A stretch of DNA of 5,396 nt from CAYLZW01 sp964388085 (GTDB lineage: Bacteria; Myxococcota; UBA727; CAYLZW01). Both the position numbers and the translations under genes were made by a program. Shown here piece after piece: positions 1 through 4,977 of the stretch. Position 1 is the first letter of the stretch; each line of letters opens with the position of its first letter. The notes below the pieces were generated by a model. That model worked only from the letters and a program-made list of their open reading frames with translations, did no database searches and was not told the DNA's origin. The stretch covers positions 1 to 5,396 of the forward strand of contig CAYLZW010000373.1 in the NCBI GenBank assembly GCA_964388085.1. The letters are read 5' to 3'.

Positions 1-1721
1 AGGTCGCGGATCGAGATCTCCTCCTCGACGAGGCGACGCAGGATGTCGGTGAGCTGGAACGGTGAGACGGCCTTCGGCACCACCTCCTTCACGAGGGCGG
101 GGAAGGCCTGCTCGAGCTGCTCGAGCATGTTCTGAACCTCTTGGATGCCGACGAACTCGCTCGCGTTCTTACGCAGCACGGCCGAGAGGTGCAGGACGAT
201 GTAGCCGGGGGCGTCCCACGTCGTCAGGGCGCTGTCCTCGGCGAGCTGGCGCTGCTCGATGGAGATCCAGCCGCACTGGTTGCCGTTGGCCGGGTTCTGC
301 GCGGGCTCGGCGTCGATGCCGAGCAGGCGCAGGCGGTCGGGCGTGTCGTTCACCAGGCACTTGTTCTTGTCGACGGTGCCCATGACCAACGGGATCTCGT
401 TGATCATGATGATGTAGCTGCCCGGCGGCATGTCGCCGTCGTTGCCGCGCACGCGCAGGCCCGGGTAGCGCACGCCGAGCTCGTAGAAGAGCCCGTCGCG
501 CATCATGGGGATGAGCTCGTTCAAGAAGTTCGAGCCCGTGGTGTCGTCGACGAGCGGCACCAGATCGGCGGCCACCTCGAGCGCGATGGGCGTCACGACG
601 GGCATCATCTGCGCGCTCTGGCCCTCCTGCGCGCGCGCCTTCTGGATCGCCTGCTTCTTCTCCTCCTGGGCCTTCTCTTCGCGCTCCTCGACGATCTCGT
701 CGGTGAAGGTGAGCTTGCCGTCGCGCTTGTCGCCGGCCTTCTTGAGGCCGTAGGAGAGCGCGCCGATCATCGCGCCCATCAGCATGAACGGCACCGTCGG
801 AAGGCCTGGGATGAGGCCGACGACGCTCACGAAGCCGGCGGCGATCATGAACGCCTTCGGCTGCGCCAGGATCTGTACGGCGACGTCCTGGCCGAGGTTC
901 GCGCCCTCGTCCTCCGACGCCACGCGCGTGACCACGAGGCCGGCGCACACGCTCATGAGCAGCGCCGGGATGATGGAGACGAGGCCGTCACCGATGGTGA
1001 GGATGGAGTAGGTCTCCACGGCCTCGCCGGCGGCCATGCCCTTCTGGGTGACGCCGATGATGATGCCGGCGAGGACGTTCACGGCCGTGATGATGAGGCC
1101 CGCGATGGAGTCACCCTTCACGAACTTCATGGCGCCGTCCATGGAGCCGAACAGCTGGGACTCGCGCCCGAGGTCGCTGCGCTTCTTGCGGGCCTCGTCG
1201 AGGTCGAAGGCGCCGGCGCGCAGGTCGGCGTCGATGCTCATCTGCTTGCCCGGCATGGCGTCGAGCGTGAAGCGCGCGGCCACCTCGGCGACGCGCTCGG
1301 AGCCCTTGGCGATGACGAGGAAGTTGATCAGCACGAGCACGAGGAAGATCACGGCGCCGACGACGAAGTTGCCCTGGACCACGAAGTCGCCGAACGACTT
1401 GATGACCTCGCCGGCGGATCCCTCGAGCAGGATGAGGCGCGTCGAGGAGACGTTCAGCGCCAGGCGGAACATGGTGGTGACGAGGATGATGGTCGGGAAC
1501 GAGGCGAGCTTCAGCGGCTCGGCGATGTACATCGCGATGAGGAGCATGATCATGCTGATGGAGATGTTCAGCACGAGCAGCAGATCGAGCAGGAAGGGCG
1601 GCAGCGGCACGATCATCATGCCGACGACGGCCATCACCAGGAAGGCGAGGACGAGGTCCGCGTAGCGCCGCAGGACCGTGACCAGGTCGCCCTGCATGAT
1701 GATCTGGAGGAACTTGTTCAT
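1..1721 (-). CDS. sctV: Type III secretion export-gate protein SctV (FHIPEP family), C-terminus cut by window edge
   Basis: This is the inner-membrane export gate of a type III secretion apparatus: a homo-oligomeric ring (nonameric in the family) that receives substrate-chaperone complexes and helps couple proton motive force to export. Translation from ATG at 1721 gives 573 residues before the edge; the family has about 690-710, so roughly 120 C-terminal residues are missing. About eight hydrophobic segments lie between residues 20 and 325. The conserved cytoplasmic loop follows the fourth (140-205) and contains ARFTLDAMPGKQMSIDADL (149-167) and ESQLFGSMDGAMKFVKGD (187-204). A charged, probably coiled linker (327-372) leads into the soluble C-domain from about 373. 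ESQ-FGSMDGAMKF resembles non-flagellar SctV (YscV/HrcV/InvA) more than FlhA, which usually has EADFYGAMDGASKF. An AGGGG ribosome site lies 6 nt before the ATG (1728-1732). No disruption is visible. FlhA is the less likely alternative; neighbouring secretion genes would lie beyond the left edge. Confidence 0.9.
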   Translation of the reverse strand, partial: MNKFLQIIMQGDLVTVLRRYADLVLAFLVMAVVGMMIVPLPPFLLDLLLVLNISISMIMLLIAMYIAEPLKLASFPTIILVTTMFRLALNVSSTRLILLEGSAGEVIKSFGDFVVQGNFVVGAVIFLVLVLINFLVIAKGSERVAEVAARFTLDAMPGKQMSIDADLRAGAFDLDEARKKRSDLGRESQLFGSMDGAMKFVKGDSIAGLIITAVNVLAGIIIGVTQKGMAAGEAVETYSILTIGDGLVSIIPALLMSVCAGLVVTRVASEDEGANLGQDVAVQILAQPKAFMIAAGFVSVVGLIPGLPTVPFMLMGAMIGALSYGLKKAGDKRDGKLTFTDEIVEEREEKAQEEKKQAIQKARAQEGQSAQMMPVVTPIALEVAADLVPLVDDTTGSNFLNELIPMMRDGLFYELGVRYPGLRVRGNDGDMPPGSYIIMINEIPLVMGTVDKNKCLVNDTPDRLRLLGIDAEPAQNPANGNQCGWISIEQRQLAEDSALTTWDAPGYIVLHLSAVLRKNASEFVGIQEVQNMLEQLEQAFPALVKEVVPKAVSPFQLTDILRRLVEEEISIRD

Positions 1722-1758
1722 TCAGCGCCCCTGGGTCGCCTCGTCGACGGCCCAGCAG

Positions 1759-1788
1759 AAGCTATCCGCGCCCGTACAGCACGGTCAA
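1759..1788 (-). promoter_or_regulatory. Possible sigma-70-like promoter for sctV
   Basis: On the minus strand, TTGACC (1788 to 1783) matches the -35 consensus at 5 of 6 bases. After 18 bp comes TAGCTT (1764 to 1759), which matches the -10 consensus at only 3 of 6. It would start transcription about 30 nt before the sctV ATG at 1721, a sensible leader length. It lies in the 119-bp gap between lexA and sctV, the only non-coding DNA directly upstream of sctV. With such a weak -10 this is a suggestion; readthrough from lexA is the alternative. Confidence 0.25.
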
Positions 1789-1840
1789 CGCGACCTCACA
1801 TCGCGGCAGGCAGTGGCGGGTGGGCCCGTCGCTCGGCGGC

Positions 1841-2620
1841 TCACATGCGCCGGTAGACGCCTACGACGATGCCGAGGATGTCGGTCTGCCGAAACTCGCT
1901 CTTGTGCACGAAGATGGGGTCCATGCGCGCGTTCGCCGGCTGAAAGCGGATGCGATCGCCCTCGGGGTAGTAGCGCTTGACGGTCGCCTCGCCCTCGATC
2001 ATCGCGACCACGATCTCGCCCGGACGAGCGCTGGCCTGCTTCTTCACGAACAGGAAGTCGCCGTCGAAGATGCCGTCCTCGATCATCGACTCACCGACGA
2101 CCCGCAGCGCGAACACCTTCTGTGCGCTCGCGCCGCGCCCGAGCAGGAAGCTCGACACGCGCACGGTGTCCTCGATGTTCTCGCTGGCGAGCAGGGGCGC
2201 ACCGGCGGCCACCTTTCCGACGAGCGGGATCTCGACGAGGTCATCCTGGCGAAACGGCGAGGGCAGGGTGATGACCTCGCCGCCCCTCCTCGGCGCGGCC
2301 GCTCGCGCGCGCGGGCTCCTCGCCGGAGGACCGCCGTTGGCGAGCGGCTCGTCGTCCCCGGACGGACGCACCACGCGCAGGGTGCGCGACTTCTGGCCCT
2401 CCCGCTTCAGGTAGCCCTTCTTCTCGAGGGCGAGCAGGTGGTCGTTCACGCCGTTCGTCGAGCGAATGCCGAACGCGCGCCCGATCTCGCGAATGGTAGG
2501 CGCGTATCCTACCTCGCGGATCTGACGCTCGACGAAGGCGAGCACCTGCCGCTGCTTGTCGGTGAGGTCGGCGCCGGCTTCGAGCTGCGGCTCGTTGTCG
2601 ATGTGTGCTTCCTTGACCAT
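1841..2620 (-). CDS. lexA: LexA repressor, SOS regulator (self-cleaving S24 peptidase)
   Basis: LexA represses DNA-damage genes and inactivates itself by RecA-stimulated autocleavage. The 259-residue product has an N-terminal winged helix-turn-helix: DLTDKQRQVLAFV at 18-30, APTIREIGRAFGIRSTNGVN at 40-59, then DHLLALEKKGYLKRE to 74. A linker rich in Pro, Arg and Ala follows (about 85-120). The peptidase domain contains the cleavage site in VAAG (Ala139-Gly140), the catalytic serine in GESM (Ser178) and the catalytic lysine in ATVKRY (Lys215). All key residues are present, so it should be functional. E. coli LexA has 202 residues; much of the excess is in the linker, with some at the N-terminus. 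I chose ATG 2620 because GGAGG (2630 to 2626) lies 5 nt upstream and the family-like sequence begins soon after; the frame stays open to 2797, but that stretch is low-complexity and covers the operators. The recognition helix (STNGVNDHL) differs from the E. coli form, fitting a non-enterobacterial operator. It is divergent from pyrH. Confidence 0.96.
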   Translation of the reverse strand: MVKEAHIDNEPQLEAGADLTDKQRQVLAFVERQIREVGYAPTIREIGRAFGIRSTNGVNDHLLALEKKGYLKREGQKSRTLRVVRPSGDDEPLANGGPPARSPRARAAAPRRGGEVITLPSPFRQDDLVEIPLVGKVAAGAPLLASENIEDTVRVSSFLLGRGASAQKVFALRVVGESMIEDGIFDGDFLFVKKQASARPGEIVVAMIEGEATVKRYYPEGDRIRFQPANARMDPIFVHKSEFRQTDILGIVVGVYRRM

Positions 2621-2625
2621 CGTCG

Positions 2626-2630
2626 CCTCC
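2626..2630 (-). promoter_or_regulatory. Ribosome binding site of lexA (decides the start)
   Basis: GGAGG on the minus strand, 5 nt before ATG 2620. It supports this start over the longer open frame reaching 2797. Confidence 0.8.
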
Positions 2631-2636
2631 CACGCG

Positions 2637-2653
2637 CTGCACGTCCGTTCAGC
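2637..2653. promoter_or_regulatory. LexA operator, site 1 (strong match)
   Basis: CTGCACGTCCGTTCAGC fits every position of the Myxococcus LexA motif as I recall it (CTRHAMRYBYGTTCAGS), read on the plus strand. It is a degenerate dyad: CTGCAC, 4-bp spacer, GTTCAG. It lies 17-33 bp before the lexA start codon, where a bound repressor would block lexA transcription, so it fits autoregulation. The match is seen in the sequence; the consensus is from memory; binding is inferred. Confidence 0.75.
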
Positions 2654-2670
2654 GTTCGAAGCGACGGTAC

Positions 2671-2686
2671 CTGAACATACGTCCGC
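2671..2686. promoter_or_regulatory. Possible LexA operator, site 2 (one good half-site)
   Basis: CTGAAC (2671-2676) is a perfect LexA-type half-site. Four bases later the partner is GTCCGC, sharing only three positions with GTTCAG. It lies 18 bp past site 1 and touches site 3. Taken alone it is a weak candidate; its support is the clustering of three such elements within 66 bp. Confidence 0.4.
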
Positions 2687-2702
2687 CGTACAACTGTTCA
2701 GC
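2686..2702. promoter_or_regulatory. Possible LexA operator, site 3 (15 of 17 match)
   Basis: CCGTACAACTGTTCAGC matches the recalled Myxococcus LexA motif at 15 of 17 positions, with a perfect GTTCAG half (2696-2701) and a degenerate left half (CCGTAC). With site 2 it makes an outward inverted pair, CTGAAC then GTTCAG, separated by 19 bp. It is 66-82 bp from the lexA start and 128 bp or more from the pyrH start, so it could influence either promoter. Confidence 0.5.
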
Positions 2703-2742
2703 CGATGGACGCTGCGCGGAAGCTGCGAGCGCGGCGCAACCC

Positions 2743-2757
2743 GGTCCCCGAGGGACC
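2743..2757 (+). promoter_or_regulatory. Hairpin in the presumed pyrH leader
   Basis: GGTCCCCGAGGGACC forms a perfect 6-bp GC-rich stem (2743-2748 with 2752-2757) around a CGA triloop. It lies 73 nt before the pyrH ATG. TCTCTT follows, not a clear U-run, so it is not a convincing intrinsic terminator. It could be an mRNA leader structure or a protein-binding palindrome. No riboswitch class is recognisable around it. Confidence 0.4.
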
Positions 2758-2819
2758 TCTCTTGTGCTACCGCGCGCACCACCCGCTCGAGCGGCATCCG
2801 CCGGCGAGCGCCAGCTTTC

Positions 2820-2825
2820 GAGGAG
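2820..2825 (+). promoter_or_regulatory. Ribosome binding site of pyrH (decides the start)
   Basis: GAGGAG ends 4 nt before ATG 2830. It favours this start over the in-frame GTG at 2764, whose extra 22 residues are Arg/Ala/Pro-rich and resemble translated non-coding DNA. Confidence 0.65.
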
Positions 2826-2829
2826 ACGC

Positions 2830-3654
2830 ATGCCCGAGCAACCCTTCAGCGAGAAGTCTCACGGTCCCGGGCCCGGGCGCGTACAGCCACCCGCCGGCGC
2901 CCATTTTGGTCGCATCTTGCTGAAGCTCTCGGGCGAAGCGCTGCAGGGCGAGGGCAAGGGCGGCATCGACCCGCAGATCCTCGAGAAGATCGCGCGCGAG
3001 GTTCGCGAGGTGCATGAGCTCGGCGTGCAGACCGCGCTCGTCATCGGCGGCGGCAACATCTTCCGCGGCCTGGCAGCGTCGACGCACGGCATGGACCGCG
3101 CCTCGGCCGACTACATGGGCATGCTGGCGACGGTGTTGAACTCGCTGGCGCTGCAGGACGCGCTCGAGCGGGCCGGCGTGAACACGCGCGTGCAGTCGGC
3201 CATCGAGATGCAGGAGCTCGCCGAGCCGTACATCCGGCGTCGCGCCATCCGTCACCTCGAGAAGGGCCGCGTGGTCATCTTCGCCGCGGGCACGGGGAAC
3301 CCCTACTTCACGACGGACACGGCCGCTTCCCTGCGCGCCATGGAGATCGGCGCCGACATCATCCTGAAGGCGACCAAGGTCGACGGCGTGTTCGACAAGG
3401 ATCCCGAGAAGCACAAGGACGCGAAGCTGTACCGGCACCTGTCGTACCTCGACGTGCTGCAGCAGGGGCTGAAGGTCATGGACGCCACCGCCATCTCGCT
3501 GTGCATGGACAACAAGCTGCCCATCGTCGTCTTCAACATGAACGAGTCCGGCAACATCAAGCGCGTGGCGACCGGGGAGCGCGTCGGTACGCGCGTCGAC
3601 GCGAGCAAAGACCGCGACGCGAGTGACCTCGCGGACGGCTTCGAGTCGGCCTGA
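2830..3654 (+). CDS. pyrH: Uridylate kinase (UMP kinase), with N-terminal extension
   Basis: PyrH phosphorylates UMP to UDP with ATP in cytosolic de novo pyrimidine synthesis; bacterial forms are hexamers of the amino-acid kinase fold, unrelated to eukaryotic UMP/CMP kinases. The 274-residue product shows the family landmarks in order: RILLKLSGEAL (28-38), the glycine-rich loop VIGGGNIFRG (71-80), MDRASADYMGMLATVLN (88-104), FAAGTGNPYFTTDTAA (151-166), the nucleotide-site stretch ILKATKVDGVFDKDP (178-192) and KVMDATAISLCMDN (215-228). Usual length is about 235-245. The excess is a 27-residue N-terminal tail rich in Gly, Pro and His, where the family normally has only a few residues before the first strand, and an acidic C-terminal tail (about 255-274). 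No ATG, GTG or TTG near the start of the core offers a shorter start. It begins the presumed pyrH-frr-flavin reductase operon and is divergent from lexA. Confidence 0.96.
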   Translation: MPEQPFSEKSHGPGPGRVQPPAGAHFGRILLKLSGEALQGEGKGGIDPQILEKIAREVREVHELGVQTALVIGGGNIFRGLAASTHGMDRASADYMGMLATVLNSLALQDALERAGVNTRVQSAIEMQELAEPYIRRRAIRHLEKGRVVIFAAGTGNPYFTTDTAASLRAMEIGADIILKATKVDGVFDKDPEKHKDAKLYRHLSYLDVLQQGLKVMDATAISLCMDNKLPIVVFNMNESGNIKRVATGERVGTRVDASKDRDASDLADGFESA

Positions 3655-3731
3655 GCGTCGTGCGCCTGGGCTCCCGCTGATCTTTTCCTGGTCGATCGCT
3701 TGATGTAACGCACAGCCCGTGGAGGAGCGCC

Positions 3732-4289
3732 ATGCTCAACGAGATTCAGAACGAAGCGCGCGACAACATGGAGAAGGCGCTCGACGCCTTGAAAAAGCAG
3801 CTCGCCAGCATCCGTACCGGCCGCGCCAACGTCAGCATGCTCGACGGTATCCGGGTCGAGTATTACGGCACGCCGACGCCGCTGAACCAGGTCGCGAACG
3901 TCACGACGCCGGACGCGCGGCTCATCATCGTGAAGCCCTACGAGAAGCAGATGCTGAAGGAGATCGAGAAGGCCATCGTCGACTCGAACGTCGGCCTCAC
4001 GCCCGGCAACGACGGTGACGTGCTGCGCCTGCCCATCCCGCCGCTCTCCGAGGAGCGCCGCAAGGAGTACGTCAAGCAGGCCAAGGCGCGCTGCGAGGAC
4101 GCCAAGGTGGCGGTGCGCAACGCGCGCCGCGACGCCAACGAGATGCTCAAAGAGGCGACCAAGGGCAGCGAGATCAGCGAGGACGACGAGAAGCGCGGCC
4201 TCAAGCTGGTGCAGGACCTGACCGACGACTACGTGAAGCGCGTGGACGATCTGCTCGGCAAGAAGGAAGGCGAGATCATGGAGGTGTGA
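3732..4289 (+). CDS. frr: Ribosome recycling factor
   Basis: RRF works with EF-G in the cytosol to split post-termination ribosomes so they can begin a new round of translation. The 185-residue product has the standard family length and is recognisable throughout. An N-terminal helix (1-30) ends in SIRTGRAN (26-33). The small beta domain follows, with VEYYGTPTPLNQVANV (42-57) and LIIVKPYE (64-71). The chain then returns to the helical domain, with GDVLRLPIPPLSEERR (95-110) and AVRNARRDAN (127-136), which contains the conserved Arg132. It ends in a long charged helix (148-185). A strong GGAGGAG (3721-3727) precedes the ATG by 4 nt. pyrH ends 77 bp upstream with no clear terminator between, so cotranscription is likely, as in most bacteria. 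The stop overlaps or nearly touches the next gene. No oddities are visible. Confidence 0.98.
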   Translation: MLNEIQNEARDNMEKALDALKKQLASIRTGRANVSMLDGIRVEYYGTPTPLNQVANVTTPDARLIIVKPYEKQMLKEIEKAIVDSNVGLTPGNDGDVLRLPIPPLSEERRKEYVKQAKARCEDAKVAVRNARRDANEMLKEATKGSEISEDDEKRGLKLVQDLTDDYVKRVDDLLGKKEGEIMEV

Positions 4290-4291
4290 GG
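4288..4291 (+). promoter_or_regulatory. Ribosome binding site favouring GTG 4298
   Basis: GAGG (4288-4291) lies 6 nt before GTG 4298, a good spacing. The earlier GTG 4286 has GGAGG (4280-4284) only 1 nt away, too close to act normally. The frr stop codon overlaps this site, so ribosomes ending frr could reinitiate here. Confidence 0.45.
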
Positions 4292-4297
4292 TCTCTC

Positions 4298-4915
4298 GTG
4301 AAGGAGATCGATCCCTCTGCCCTCCGGCGCAGCGAGGCCTACGCGCTGCTGACGAGCTTCATCGTCCCGCGCGCCATCGCGTTCGTGTCGACGAAGGACG
4401 CGCGCGGCCACACCAACGTGGCGCCGTTCTCGTTCTTCACCGGGCTCGGCTCCGATCCGCCCATGCTGATGCTCGCCATCTCGAACCGGCGCGACGGCAG
4501 CGAGAAGGACACGCTGCGCATCGCGCGCGAGTCGGGCTCCTTCTGCGTGAATCTCGTCGAGGAGCCGCTGGCGGCGCGCGTGGTCCTCGCGAGCGGTGAC
4601 TATCCCGCCGAGATCAGCGAGCTCGAGCTGCTCGGGCTCGCCTCCGAGCCTTGTCGCGTCATCGACGGCGTGCGCGTGAGCGAGGCCCGCGCCAGCGTCG
4701 AGTGCCGCCTGGCGGGCGTGCACACCTACGGCCGCAAGGCGAAGACGAACATCGTCGTCGGAGAGGTGCTGCACGCGAGCTTCGCCGAGGAGATCCTCGA
4801 GGACTGCGGCTTCACGATCGATCCGCGCAAGATCGCGCCCGTGTCGCGGCTCGGCGGTGTCCACTACGCGAAGCTCGGTGAGCGCTTCGAGATGCAGCGG
4901 CCGAAGATCGACTGA
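4298..4915 (+). CDS. Flavin reductase-like domain protein (FMN-binding, DIM6/NTAB type)
   Basis: This belongs to the flavin reductase-like family (split-barrel FMN-binding fold), whose members reduce flavin with NAD(P)H or bind FMN in oxidoreductases. The substrate here cannot be named. From GTG 4298 the protein has 205 residues. It opens with (M)KEIDPSALRRSEAYALL, a typical family start, followed by IVPRAIAFVST (22-32), the FMN-site region TNVAPFSFFTGLGSDPPMLML (39-59), KDTLRIARESGSFCVNLV (70-87) and VVGEVLHASF (153-162). There is no signal peptide or membrane segment, so it is probably cytosolic. The frame also allows GTG 4286, adding four residues and overlapping the frr stop by 4 nt. I prefer 4298 for its spacing from GAGG and its fit to the family N-terminus. 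It is probably the last gene of the pyrH operon; its link to translation genes is unexplained. It converges on the clpB-like gene. Confidence 0.88.
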   Translation: MKEIDPSALRRSEAYALLTSFIVPRAIAFVSTKDARGHTNVAPFSFFTGLGSDPPMLMLAISNRRDGSEKDTLRIARESGSFCVNLVEEPLAARVVLASGDYPAEISELELLGLASEPCRVIDGVRVSEARASVECRLAGVHTYGRKAKTNIVVGEVLHASFAEEILEDCGFTIDPRKIAPVSRLGGVHYAKLGERFEMQRPKID

Positions 4916-4927
4916 GATAGCGATTCC

Positions 4928-4949
4928 TTGGCGGCTTGGCGGCTTGGCG
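4928..4949 (+). repeat. Short tandem repeat, TTGGCGGC x 2.75
   Basis: Two full copies of the 8-bp unit TTGGCGGC are followed by TTGGCG. They lie in the 62-bp gap between two convergent genes. It may be a slippage-prone microsatellite, or its GGCGGC may pair with the downstream GCCGCC. Confidence 0.7.
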
Positions 4950-4977
4950 CGAGACCTGTGTTTCGCAGTTTGCCGCC
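4938..4977. terminator. Possible bidirectional terminator between convergent genes
   Basis: GGCGGC (4938-4943) can pair with GCCGCC (4972-4977). Inside it, GCGAGA (4949-4954) can pair with TTTCGC (4961-4966), with one G-T wobble and a 6-nt loop. The two stems are separated by unpaired bases and no strong U-run follows on either strand. Support comes mainly from the position, where both convergent transcripts must end. Confidence 0.3.

Noticed and set aside
1..1721. FlhA (flagellar) identity for the FHIPEP gene
   Set aside because: The ESQLFGSMDGAMKFVKGD loop resembles non-flagellar SctV more closely, although the call would be settled only by neighbours or a tree.
1783..1795. Small inverted repeat GGTC-AACGC-GACC as a lexA terminator
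   Set aside because: Four base pairs are too few and no U-run follows. The TTGACC within it is better read as a possible -35 element.
141..1856. A 571-codon open frame on the plus strand, opposite sctV, rich in His, Asp, Glu and Val
   Set aside because: It is the mirror of the clear SctV frame in high-GC DNA. Its composition is abnormal and it has no recognisable domain or credible ribosome site.
2621..2797. N-terminal extension of LexA to an upstream start at 2797
   Set aside because: The extra 59 residues are low-complexity and would place the LexA operators inside the gene. ATG 2620 has a strong GGAGG at proper spacing and gives a family-like start.
2764..2829. Upstream GTG start for PyrH at 2764
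   Set aside because: It adds 22 Arg/Ala/Pro-rich residues unlike the family; ATG 2830 has GAGGAG just upstream.
3655..3731. Search of the pyrH-frr gap for a promoter, terminator or small RNA
   Set aside because: No convincing hairpin with a U-run or promoter pair is visible, only the strong frr ribosome site at its end.
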